Assembly (NCBI GenBank): GCA_965223215.1
Contig: CBDCVZ010000010.1
Location: 4,836,001-4,900,000, forward strand
Source of the DNA: JABDMH01 sp965223215
Lineage (GTDB): Bacteria; Bacteroidota; Bacteroidia; Chitinophagales; Saprospiraceae
Reading direction: 5' to 3'
Length of the DNA stretch: 64,000 bases
Positions 35,912 to 45,014 of this stretch are shown here, in pieces (positions within the stretch are counted from its first letter, which is position 1; every line of letters begins with the position of its first letter). The notes below the pieces were generated by a model. The model was given only the letters and a program-made list of their open reading frames with translations. It made no database searches and was not told the DNA's origin. The translations under genes were made by a program, and so were the position numbers.

Positions 35912-36816
35912 GGAGATTTGTACTGGGGATGCTGGACAGTATGACTATTAGTGAATTATCGAAAATCAGTGGTCTTCACTGGCACACGATCAAAGAAATT
36001 GAAAAGCAATATTTGGTCAAAAAATATAAGCATATACCAATGAAAGATGTAAGGTATTTGGCTATTGATGAATTCTCAGTACGGAAGGGACATAAGTATA
36101 TGACAGTGGTGATGAACTGGCAAACGGGACAAGTATTATATGTTGGATTAGGCAGAGCAAGCGAAGTTCTGACTGTCTTCTGGAAAAAGATAAGTCGTTG
36201 GAAATCAAAGATACGAGCTGTGGCAATGGATATGTGGCCGGCTTACATTAAGTCGGTTAGAGATCACCTACCAAAAGCAGAAATTGTATACGATTGGTTT
36301 CATGTTGTCAAGATGATCAACCAAAGAATTGACCAGCTTAGGCGAAGAGTATACCGAGATGAATTGACTCAGCAACAACGTCGAGTGTTAAAGGGTACCC
36401 GATGGATTCTATTAAAAAGAGGTTATAATTTAAATGTTAATCGAAACGAGCACCAAAGACTGCAAGAGGCCTTAGCTTTGAACAAGCCCTTAGCAACCGC
36501 TTACTATCTAAAAGAAGATCTTGCTCAATTATGGCATTGTCCCGATAAGACTTCTGCAATGGACTTTGTGGAAGACTGGTGTCAGAGAGCTCGAGCCAGT
36601 GGAGTTTCAATTCTTACTAAAATGGCCAATACGATTGCCCGAGCCAAAACTGGCCTTCTAGCCTGGTATGATCATCCCATTTCTACAGGCCCACTTGAAG
36701 GCCTAAATAACAAAATCAAAGTGCTCAAAAGAAAAGCCTATGGTTATCGGGACTTAGATTATTTTAAACTCAAAATCTTAGATCTCCATGAAACTAGGTA
36801 TCCATTATTGCGATGA
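35908..36816 (+). CDS. ISL3 transposase, catalytic DDE part
   Basis: 302 residues; no natural start, the listed TTG is only the first in-frame start-like codon. A helix-turn-helix segment (MTISELSKISGLHWHTIKEI) is followed by the DDE core: first Asp in LAIDEFSVRKGHKYMTVV, second in AVAMDMWPAYI, third acid in GPLEGLNNKIKVLKRKAYGY. It would be made as a C-terminal extension of the preceding frame by -1 slippage on A9. Fusion length would be about 405 residues. Confidence 0.85.
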   Translation: MRRFVLGMLDSMTISELSKISGLHWHTIKEIEKQYLVKKYKHIPMKDVRYLAIDEFSVRKGHKYMTVVMNWQTGQVLYVGLGRASEVLTVFWKKISRWKSKIRAVAMDMWPAYIKSVRDHLPKAEIVYDWFHVVKMINQRIDQLRRRVYRDELTQQQRRVLKGTRWILLKRGYNLNVNRNEHQRLQEALALNKPLATAYYLKEDLAQLWHCPDKTSAMDFVEDWCQRARASGVSILTKMANTIARAKTGLLAWYDHPISTGPLEGLNNKIKVLKRKAYGYRDLDYFKLKILDLHETRYPLLR

Positions 36817-36819
36817 ACC

Positions 36820-36827
36820 AAAAATCA
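36820..36827 (+). repeat. Right copy of 8-bp target-site duplication
   Basis: AAAAATCA, identical to 35538-35545, immediately after the right inverted repeat. Confidence 0.9.
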
Positions 36828-37966
36828 ATACCAAACAAATCAATAAATACACTTCCTTCATACCACCGAGTGATCTTGTGCTTGAGGAAGTGACATGCCT
36901 AAGTGATAAGTACCTTGGTCTCGAATATCTATCCAATGGCCGGTATATGGGAGTAATTGTAGACGCATTCGGGCAAGTGAAAAAGAGAATTCAAACTCAG
37001 GAAGGATCTAGTATAACCTTTCAAAGATATGCTGATGAAAAGGCTTTTTGTTATCATCAGCATTATTTGACCGATTACAACTTGGAGGTGATCAATTTGA
37101 AAGATTTGACCTCAGACTACCAAAAAAGAACCTATCGGAAGGGTTTCCTGATTAATCACAATCTTTTGGTTACCACCTACCTTAATCGAGATGGCCAAGA
37201 TGTGCCAATCACTATTATTTACAATAAAAATAAATTCGATAGACATGGTGATCAGCCAGCCATGATCAAGGTTTACGGAGGTTACGGACTCACCGGTGAA
37301 CCCTCTTTTAACTGGGAAAATTATCTTTTTGTCAAAAATGGAGGGGTGCTTGCATTTCCCGGTGTGCGGGGAAGTGGGGCCAAAGGTGCCGCTTGGGGCT
37401 TGGCTGGCAGAGGCTTGAACAAACAGAATACCATAGATGACGTTATTGCTGCAGCCGAATTCCTCATTTTGCAGGGGTTTGTTAAGAAAGAACAATTGTT
37501 TTTACAAGGTGGATCTCATGGCGGATTTGTGGTGGCGGCAGCAGCAATTCAAAGACCTGATTTATTCAGAGGAGTCATTGTAACTGCTGGTGTCTTTGAT
37601 CTAGTGACATCTTCTCAGCAGGCAGTAGGCTATGCTCAGTTAAACCGTGAAGAATACGGAGACCCCTTAGACTCATTAGGATTTTTAAACAGACTGAGGT
37701 TATCGCCTATGCATAATCTAAAAGAGGGCGTGAAATATCCATCATTCTTGATCTTAGCCGGCTCGAATGACACCAGAGTTCCTCCTTCTCAGTCCTACCG
37801 CTTCATGGCTGCACTTAAGGAACGTTCGGCCAATCCTGCTAATTTTTTACATGTAACAAATGGAGGGCACAACATTGCTCAATTTCCGAAAGAAGAAATC
37901 GAAATCACATCCTTAAAATTTAAATTCCTTTGGTTACACACGGGATTGAAATTTTGGAAGAACTGA
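36828..37966 (+). pseudogene. Prolyl oligopeptidase (S9A), 3' part, separated by ISL3 insertion
   Basis: 379 codons carrying the rest of the propeller and the alpha/beta-hydrolase peptidase domain. VYGGYGLTGEP and GVRGSGAKGAAWG precede the nucleophile in QGGSHGGFVVAAAA; the acid is in AGSNDTRVPP and the His in NGGHNIAQF. All catalytic residues are intact, so decay after the insertion has been slight. The frame could start at an ATG inside the element (36788), which would give a propeller-truncated peptidase domain if transcribed from the element. Confidence 0.9.
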
Positions 37967-38540
37967 TTGCCTAGCTGGGTCACTTTGTCCTACTTTTATA
38001 TTTTGGTGAGTATCATTTGTACAACCACCTACTAACCACTGGTCACATTGGCTTATAATATTAGGGCAGTGGAAGCAGTGTAGAGCAGTGGCAGGTAATT
38101 TGTGTCATATCAAGTTCGGTTGTTCTTTAATCAATAGTGGTGCAGTAGGCAAGAATTTATACGGATAAATACTGCAGAACAAAATGGTTTTATTGAAGAA
38201 TAGATTTCAATCTGGGATCAGCATAATGTTGTGTGAGGGAGAAATCAAAAAGTGTAAGATCTCTGTAGGAGTACGTAGGGATACAAGTCATCTATGTTAT
38301 CTAATATGGTGCTAGTATGTATTGCAGGTGACGCTTTGATCAAGCTAATTTGCCATGAAAAGCTCAGTAAGGATGCAGTTATAAACGGCGGACAAAATTA
38401 ATTTTCAACGTAAGTAATTTGACCGCAAGTAAGTATCGTACAACTTTCGTAGTGCAAACCACTTCTTATCCGATATAAATTAGTAAACCACCATGGATAG
38501 CTTTTCTAGCATCTGAAAACTAAACAATGATGATAATAAA
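37967..38540. other. Intergenic region with a possible second IS3 scrap
   Basis: 574 bp without an intact gene. At 38147-38200 one plus-strand frame reads RQEFIRINTAEQNGFIEE before a TAG, resembling the (S/T)PEQNGFIES segment of IS3 transposases; at 18 residues this is only suggestive. An imperfect dyad TACAACTTTCGTAGTG at 38439-38454 precedes the beta-lactamase-like gene. Nothing else was recognised. Confidence 0.4.
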
Positions 38541-39868
38541 ATGAACGCTGGTGTTGGTCGCTTAATTTGTCTTCCATATTTATGGTTAATATCATCACTG
38601 CTATTTCTGTTGCCAGGTGGGGTGCAATCGCAGGATTGGCAAGTGGAGTTGGATTCGATCCTAAGGGTTTTATCTGACCATGGCCTATTCAATGGTCAAA
38701 TTGTGTTAAGTGCCAATGGTGACATTCAATTTGAGGGCGCTTATGGGAAGTTTCAGAATAAAGGCATAACCAGTAACACATCCCTGCCAATCGCTTCAAT
38801 CGAAAAAACCATCACTGCTGCTGCCCTCATCTTACTTGAACAAAAGGGCAGCATTCAATTCAACGATTTGATTTCTGCATATCTGCCGGACATTCCATAT
38901 GAAAAGGTTACGATCAGACACTTGTTAAATCAAACTAGTGGGATCCCCAACTTTCTGTCCACTGCCATTGAATTGGTGATACATCTCTGCTCATGTTTGC
39001 CGAGGATATCATGAAACTCGTGTCAAAAATGAAACCCAAGGAAGGAATTCCTGGCCAAGCATTTCATTATAACAATTCAAATTATCTGCTATGCCGCGAG
39101 ATTATTAAAAGGGTGTCAGATACCTCGTACTCTGATTTTTTGAAAGAGGAGATATTTGATCCTCTTGAAATGCCATCAACATATGTTGTAAATAAAATAA
39201 TTGCCGAAGAAGAAATTAATGTGGATAATTTTTACCAACCTGGAGGTGAGATCTATGCCAGCGCCAAAGATCTCTACAAATTCTCTGTGGCTTACAATAA
39301 TCATGAGATCATCAATTCGACAAATAGGTCAACTGCGTTTTCGCGCCCGTCCTTACTTGATGGTACTCGAAGTAATTACGGATTTGGATGGTATATTCAA
39401 GAAGACGGAGACCATAAATCCGTCGGTCATTGGGGTGGTGGAGAGTCTGTGAAATCATTCCTAGAACTATACTTGTCTGAGAATAGATCTCTCTGCATTC
39501 TATCGGTTGATTGCACGCTTTATGTGGACAAGATCCATTCAATGATTCGAAATATTTGGAATGGCATACCGTACGAAATCCCAAAGAAATTTACCCGCCA
39601 CTCCCTTGATGCCTCCGTATTACAGTCTTACCCAGGTAGCTATCTACTACCGCAGATGGGGCTTATTCATGTGAGCAGCGATGATGGAAGATTGTATTTG
39701 AGACCGGATCCGGTGCCAGGTAAGGAAGAACTGGTGCCGATGTCAGATTCTACCTTTACCTTTGCGAATCAGGATCTGAGATGGCAATTCTATTGGAAAG
39801 ACGGCGAAATCATTGGCCTCGGGCTCCAAGGCAAGCCTGAAAGTATGGGCCCCAAACAAAAAAATTGA
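38541..39868 (+). pseudogene. Class-C beta-lactamase-like serine hydrolase, frameshifted
   Basis: Signal peptide (LISSLLFLLPGGVQSQ), then the penicillin-binding fold with the nucleophile in IASIEKTITAAA (S-x-x-K) and RHLLNQTSGIPNFLS. The first frame ends at 39014 in nonsense. The second frame, overlapping from 38993, continues with LLMFAEDIMKLVSKMKP, the Y-x-N motif in HYNNSNYLLCREI, and SVGHWGGGESVKSF near the end. The break lies at about 38970-38995 and needs one base change to repair. Either a pseudogene or a sequencing error; an intact protein would be about 440 residues. Confidence 0.85.
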
Positions 39869-40051
39869 TTGCCAAAAAACCATATTCTTTCTCATTGCCT
39901 GGCAGATAAACTAAAAATTCTTTGATAATCAATCATTTGTGAGCGCAAGGCCCACGCTACCTTCACTTCGTTACGGCAGACAAGTAGGACTCCCCGTAGT
40001 CTCACTATGTTCGCACGGGATAAACTTCTCGTCCCATGGTCCTACTATGTC

Positions 40052-40083
40052 AAAAGGCCGGGACCAGCCCGACCTTTTTTTCT
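40052..40083. terminator. Bidirectional rho-independent terminator beside tRNA-Gln
   Basis: GGCCGGG (40056-40062) and CCCGACC (40068-40074) form a 7-bp GC-rich stem with one G-U pair and a 5-base loop. A T-run follows on the plus strand (40075-40081) and TTTT on the minus strand. On the minus strand it sits just downstream of the tRNA. Confidence 0.75.
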
Positions 40084-40085
40084 TG

Positions 40086-40157
40086 TAGACCCACTAGGAC
40101 TCGAACCTAGAACGACAGGACCAAAACCTGCTGTGTTGCCAATTACACCATGGGTCT
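40086..40157 (-). tRNA. tRNA-Gln (anticodon TTG)
   Basis: Minus-strand 72-nt cloverleaf. The acceptor AGACCCA/TGGGTCT pairs fully with discriminator A. The anticodon stem GCAGG/CCTGT (one G-U) encloses loop TTTTGGT with anticodon TTG. The T arm CTAGG-TTCGAGT-CCTAG is perfect. The 3' CCA is not encoded. Confidence 0.93.
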
Positions 40158-40179
40158 ATCCAAGCTTAATAAGCGGATG

Positions 40180-40214
40180 CAAAAATAAGACATTTTTACT
40201 TGGGGAAGATCAAA
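40180..40214 (-). promoter_or_regulatory. Bacteroidota-type promoter for tRNA-Gln
   Basis: On the minus strand TTTG (40214-40211) is followed after 23 bp by TATTTTTG (40187-40180), a full match to TAnnTTTG, 22 bp before the mature tRNA 5' end. The 23-bp spacing is at the long edge of the accepted range. Confidence 0.55.
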
Positions 40215-40248
40215 ATCCCAACAAATGTTGCCTCCACAGGTTCATACG

Positions 40249-40803
40249 CTAATCGGACACCAATTGGTAGATGTCTTCCAGATTTCGTCCTCTTCCATCT
40301 AGATCGAGGCCGTAGCCCACGACAAACGCATCGGGAATTTCAAAACCCACATAGGGCGTGTCCATTTCGTATTCCATACAGTCGGGCTTGAGCAAAAGAG
40401 TTGCCACATTAACAGAGGCAGGGCCATCGGCACCAAGGGCATTAAACATGCTTTGAATGGTTTTGCCCGTATCGACAATGTCTTCGATAATCACAATATG
40501 GCGATCCTTAACGGGGGTCTGCATGCCAATGATTTTTTTCACGATTCCTGTGGAATCAGTTCCCGCATAGGAGCTTAGCTTGACAAATTGTAACTCGCAT
40601 TCGAAGTCACAAGCACGTACCAGGTCTGCCGCAAACATAAAGGCGCCATTGAGTACGATGATAAACAAGGGATCTTTGTCGTGGTAATCAACCGCGAGTT
40701 CTATACCCAACTCGTGGATGCGGGCCCGGATGGTATCTTTACTTAGATAGCGTTCGAATTTACGAGAACCAATGTGAACAAACTTTCCCCTACTTGTGTT
40801 CAT
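40249..40803 (-). CDS. hpt: Hypoxanthine phosphoribosyltransferase
   Basis: 184 residues from ATG 40803 (the frame is open to 40902). Converts hypoxanthine or guanine plus PRPP to IMP or GMP. The PPi loop is in IIVLNGAFMFAADLVR, followed by LSSYAGTDSTG on the flexible loop, the PRPP motif HIVIIEDIVDTGKTI, and YVGFEIPDAFVVGYGLDLDG near the end. Normal family length. Complements the nucleoside hydrolases elsewhere in the window by recycling free purine bases. Confidence 0.95.
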   Translation of the reverse strand: MNTSRGKFVHIGSRKFERYLSKDTIRARIHELGIELAVDYHDKDPLFIIVLNGAFMFAADLVRACDFECELQFVKLSSYAGTDSTGIVKKIIGMQTPVKDRHIVIIEDIVDTGKTIQSMFNALGADGPASVNVATLLLKPDCMEYEMDTPYVGFEIPDAFVVGYGLDLDGRGRNLEDIYQLVSD

Positions 40804-41004
40804 GCGATGTGATTTTTGGTCATTCCTTCCTTGTGAGATGATTAAATTTTCAATTATCTTGCAGCTACAACCCCACCAAATATCGGCTTTTTCTCCAGCC
40901 AAATGAGTGCAATTGCCTTTTACATTTCATCTCCTTAAAGGGAAGTCCCCGGATAGTAATTTCAGGATCTTCCATGCACCAGATTTATTAACCATTTAAA
41001 AGTT

Positions 41005-41886
41005 ATGAACATGAAATTCTCTTTGCTCTTACTGTCTTTCTGCTCGATGAGCATCTTAGCACAGGGTCAAACCATCGAGGAGTACCAAGCTCAGAAAGCT
41101 GAAAAAGAGGCGGCCCTGGCTACCTTGCAGGCAGAGATTGCAGACTTGAATGCCAAGATTGATGCCTTTCCAGGCTGGGACGTCGGGAGCTTCGGCACCT
41201 TGGGATTTAATCTGTCAAAATTTAATAATTGGTTCAAGGGGGCCAACCCCAATGCCGTATCGTCTTCCATTCGAGCTTCTTTGAATGCTTTTGCAAACTA
41301 CGATGATGCCCAATACTTTTGGCGAAACAGCGGCGGCATCAATGTCGGCTGGCTCCGACTTGATACCGACGTCGAGGATGGTGATGATGCCGACTTTGAA
41401 CAGGTCGCTGACATCTTTAAGATTTCATCACTCTTTGGCTATAAACTCTCAGAGAAACTTGCCTTGTCAGCATTGGGAGATTATAATACATCGATTTTGT
41501 CAAACTTCAATGATCCAGGTATCTTGGACCTGGGAGGAGGCTTCACCTGGACACCGGTTAAAAATATGGTGGTCGTGGTACATCCACTCAATTATCATTG
41601 GGTCTTCGGTGATGATCCTGCATTTAACAATGCCCTGGGAGCAAAAGTCATGGCGGATTACACCACCGAAATTACACCTGGCCTCACTTGGAAGACTAAT
41701 TTCAGCACCTTCCTACCCTATGAATCAACCGAACCAACCCTAGCCGAATACACCTGGGTCAATTCATTTGGATTCAATCTGTGGAAAGGCATCGGTGTGG
41801 GACTTGAGTTTGGAGTTCGCAAAGCAGAAGTTGAATCTGCAGACGGTCAAAGTTACTTTGTGATGGGATTATCTTATGCCTTTTAG
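41005..41886 (+). CDS. DUF3078 family outer-membrane protein
   Basis: 293 residues. Signal peptide ending at LAQGQ, a short predicted coiled coil (EYQAQKAEKEAALATLQAEI), then the DUF3078 barrel: WDVGSFGTLGFNLSKFNNWF, LNAFANYDDAQYFWRNSGGI, FKISSLFGYKL, and a C-terminal YFVMGLSYAF with aromatic ending. The family is restricted to Bacteroidota and presumed to be an outer-membrane barrel. Function unknown. Confidence 0.88.
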   Translation: MNMKFSLLLLSFCSMSILAQGQTIEEYQAQKAEKEAALATLQAEIADLNAKIDAFPGWDVGSFGTLGFNLSKFNNWFKGANPNAVSSSIRASLNAFANYDDAQYFWRNSGGINVGWLRLDTDVEDGDDADFEQVADIFKISSLFGYKLSEKLALSALGDYNTSILSNFNDPGILDLGGGFTWTPVKNMVVVVHPLNYHWVFGDDPAFNNALGAKVMADYTTEITPGLTWKTNFSTFLPYESTEPTLAEYTWVNSFGFNLWKGIGVGLEFGVRKAEVESADGQSYFVMGLSYAF

Positions 41887-42011
41887 CCAGGTCGAGTTAG
41901 GCCGTAGCCATAATCAAGGTGAACGACAAGTTCGTGACCTGTTCATTTCTTGAGATCGAACCGATCAGCCCACGGGGATTTACTAAATTCGACATCAAAC
42001 AAGTGTTGTGA

Positions 42012-44798
42012 ATGTCAACTAAAAAATTATTCCTTCTGGATGGGAACGCACTCGTCTATCGGGCCCATTTTGCCTTCATTACCAGACCTCTGATCAATTC
42101 GAAGGGAATGAATACATCAGCCATCACTGGCTTTGTCAGGTCTTTGTGGGACATACTGAACAATCAGAAACCCACCCACATTGCGGTCTCCTTTGATGTC
42201 AGCAGCCACACTTTCAGAAATGAATGGTATCCAGAATACAAAGCCAATCGCGATGCCCAGCCAGAAGATATCACCATCGCATTTCCTTACATCAAGTCAA
42301 TTGTCGAAGGATTCAACATTCCGATTGTCGAATTAGAGGGTTATGAAGCGGATGATCTGATTGGCACGTTGTCAAAACAAGCGGAGCAAGAAGGATTTAC
42401 AGTGTATATGGTCACCCCAGATAAAGATTTTGCTCAATTGGTTTCCGACAACATCTACCTATACAAACCTTCACGCCAAGGGAATGGTGTCGATATTTGG
42501 GGTGTAGCAGAAGTATTGAAAAATTGGGGTGTCAACCGGGTAGATCAGGTGATTGACATGCTGGGCCTACAGGGAGATAGCGTTGACAATATTCCAGGTA
42601 TTCCAGGGATCGGTCCGAAAACAGCATCTAAATTATTACAACAATATGATTCCATTGAAAATTTGATCGCCCATAGCAATGAATTAAAGGGCAAACAAAA
42701 AGAACGTGTGGAGGAGTTTGCAGAGCAGGGCCTGCTGTCCAAAAAATTGGCCACCATTGATGTGAATAGTCCGGTCAAATTTGATGAAAAAGATTACCGA
42801 CTGAGCGAAATGAATCGCGATAAGCTGGGTGTAATATTTAAGGACCTCGAATTCCGCACATTGTCACAGAGTATCCTGGGTGAATCTCCATCCACTGGTG
42901 GACAGCAAGACCTGTTTGGCAATGCAGTTGGAGCGCCAAAGAATGAGCAAAAAGAAAAGCGTAAACCTCCTGCGATTGCAGATCGCAACATCAAAAATAC
43001 GACGCATGATTATCAACTGATTGACACAAGAGAAAAAAGAGCTGCATTAATTGACGTGCTGGAAAAACAGAAAGAGATATGTTTTGATACAGAAACTACC
43101 GGCATCGATGCCAATGAAGCAAAAATTATTGGACTCTCATTTTCGAATGCCGCCGGCAAAGGATATTGGGTGCCAGTGCCAGACGATGAGGATGAAACGC
43201 GAGCCATTCTACACGAGTTCAAAACTCTATTTGAAAATGCGGACATTGCCAAAATTGGTCAAAATATTAAGTATGATGCCTTGATCTTGAAGTGGTATGA
43301 CATCGATCTGGCAGGAGATTATCAGGATACCATGATTGCACATTATCTCCTAGAGCCAGAAATGAATCATTCGATGAATTATCTCGCAGAGACTTACCTC
43401 AACTATGAGCCCATGAAAATAGAATCGCTCATTGGTAAGCGAGGGATCAAACAACTCACGATGCGACAGGCTGATCCGGTCAAAGTTTGTGATTACGCAG
43501 CAGAAGATGCTGACATTACTTTTCAGTTGAAGGAGTACCTGTTTAAAGAATTGTCAGAAGCTTCACTCGATAAATTATATCATGACCTCGAGGAGCCACT
43601 CATCAAGGTCTTGGTAGATTTGGAGTATGCCGGTGTAAATTTGGACCAGGAATTTTTACATAAGTATAGTCAGGAAATTCAAGAAATTATCTTAGAAAAA
43701 GAAAGCAAAATTTATCAACAGGCAGGCACTCACTTTAACATTGGATCTCCAAAACAGGTGGGAGAAATATTGTTTGATAAACTCAAAATTCCTTATCGCT
43801 GGCGTCGCACCAAGACCGGGCAATACTCAACGGATGAAGACAAGATGAATGAACTGTCAGCAAAGCATGATATTGTAGCGGATATTATGCAACACCGCAT
43901 GCACAGCAAGTTGCGATCTACGTATATTGACGCTCTCCCTTTAATGGTAAATCCAAAGACCGGTCGGATTCATAGTTCTTTTAACCAAGCCCTGGCTGCT
44001 ACTGGAAGATTGAGTTCAAATAATCCCAATTTGCAAAATATTCCCATTCGCACTCCGGAGGGCAGGAAGATTCGAAAGGCCTTCATCCCAAGAGACGCGG
44101 ATCACATTTTATTATCTGCAGATTATTCGCAGATTGAGCTGCGTCTCATTGCTGAAATTAGTGGGGATACAGTTATGCTGGAGGCCTTTCAGAAGAATCA
44201 AGATATCCATCGGGCTACGGCGGCAAAGGTCTACGACGTGCCTTATGAGGATGTCACCGATGATCAGCGCCGCAATGCAAAGACGGTCAACTTCAGCATA
44301 ACCTACGGTGCAGGATCAACCAATTTGTCGAGACAACTAAATATTAAGCGGAGTGAGGCGAAGGAATTGATAACGCAGTATTTTAAACAGTATCAGGGTC
44401 TTAAACGCTATATGGAAAATACGGTTGAATTTGCCCGGACCAATGGCTATGTCGAGACCCTCTTGGGAAGGAGAAGGAAACTGCGTGATATTAATTCACG
44501 CAACGGAATGGCACGCAGTGGTGCCGAGCGAATTGCAATTAACACTCCGATTCAGGGCACCGCTGCCGATATGATAAAACTTGCTATGATTCATATCCAT
44601 GGAGCCATGAAAACTCAGCAGTTGCAATCGAAGATGATTTTGCAGGTCCATGATGAGCTGGTTTTTGATATCTATAAACCTGAATTGGATGCGATGAAAA
44701 AATTAATTGAGGAGAAAATGAAGAATGCCCTTCCAGATCTCAAGGTACCGATCCTAGTCGGTATGGGAATGGGTAACAATTGGCTGGAGGCACATTGA
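42012..44798 (+). CDS. polA: DNA polymerase I
   Basis: 928 residues, full length. 5'-3' exonuclease/FEN domain about 1-290 (LFLLDGNALVYRAHF, EGYEADDLIGTL, IPGIGPKTASKLL). The 3'-5' exonuclease domain retains the catalytic CFDTETTG (about residue 359). Polymerase motif A is DYSQIELRLIAEISGD, motif B RRNAKTVNFSITYGAG, and motif C QVHDELVFD. All three activities appear intact. It stands alone in the plus direction. Confidence 0.97.
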   Translation: MSTKKLFLLDGNALVYRAHFAFITRPLINSKGMNTSAITGFVRSLWDILNNQKPTHIAVSFDVSSHTFRNEWYPEYKANRDAQPEDITIAFPYIKSIVEGFNIPIVELEGYEADDLIGTLSKQAEQEGFTVYMVTPDKDFAQLVSDNIYLYKPSRQGNGVDIWGVAEVLKNWGVNRVDQVIDMLGLQGDSVDNIPGIPGIGPKTASKLLQQYDSIENLIAHSNELKGKQKERVEEFAEQGLLSKKLATIDVNSPVKFDEKDYRLSEMNRDKLGVIFKDLEFRTLSQSILGESPSTGGQQDLFGNAVGAPKNEQKEKRKPPAIADRNIKNTTHDYQLIDTREKRAALIDVLEKQKEICFDTETTGIDANEAKIIGLSFSNAAGKGYWVPVPDDEDETRAILHEFKTLFENADIAKIGQNIKYDALILKWYDIDLAGDYQDTMIAHYLLEPEMNHSMNYLAETYLNYEPMKIESLIGKRGIKQLTMRQADPVKVCDYAAEDADITFQLKEYLFKELSEASLDKLYHDLEEPLIKVLVDLEYAGVNLDQEFLHKYSQEIQEIILEKESKIYQQAGTHFNIGSPKQVGEILFDKLKIPYRWRRTKTGQYSTDEDKMNELSAKHDIVADIMQHRMHSKLRSTYIDALPLMVNPKTGRIHSSFNQALAATGRLSSNNPNLQNIPIRTPEGRKIRKAFIPRDADHILLSADYSQIELRLIAEISGDTVMLEAFQKNQDIHRATAAKVYDVPYEDVTDDQRRNAKTVNFSITYGAGSTNLSRQLNIKRSEAKELITQYFKQYQGLKRYMENTVEFARTNGYVETLLGRRRKLRDINSRNGMARSGAERIAINTPIQGTAADMIKLAMIHIHGAMKTQQLQSKMILQVHDELVFDIYKPELDAMKKLIEEKMKNALPDLKVPILVGMGMGNNWLEAH

Positions 44799-45014
44799 AA
44801 AACTCAATTTCTAATGTCAGCTTTAAAGGACATAAAGCGTCAAAATTGGGAAGTTAGAGGAGAAAGGCTCTGCTCCGAAAATCTGCATTCAATCCCCATC
44901 GCTCGTCAAAGTGAATGATGGCACTAATCATAAAAGAAGACCGAGTATCCCATTGTATATTTCTGCATTCACAGAGATAATACGATGACCCGGCCTTCTT
45001 CCTGAAGTAGAGCC

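Larger units (their letters stand above)
35546..36819 (+). mobile_element. ISL3-family insertion sequence, complete
   Basis: 1274 bp element. The left end GGTTCTTCGCAAAG... (35546-35570) and the reverse complement of the right end GGTTCATCGCAATA... (36795-36819) match at 20 of 25 positions, both running to ACCTA. Perfect 8-bp direct repeats flank it. Inside are two overlapping frames that together make an ISL3 transposase. It interrupts the prolyl oligopeptidase gene in the same orientation. The clean duplication indicates a fairly recent insertion. Confidence 0.93.

Noticed and set aside
38439..38454. TACAACTTTCGTAGTG as a BlaI/MecI-type operator before the hydrolase gene
   Set aside because: Only about 11 of 16 positions match the known operator and no BlaI/BlaR1 gene is present.
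39949..40050. Frame fragment beside tRNA-Gln (FIPCEHSETTGSPTCLP on the minus strand), resembling sequence that often accompanies GIY-YIG genes next to tRNAs
   Set aside because: No GIY-YIG motif present; too short to support a call.
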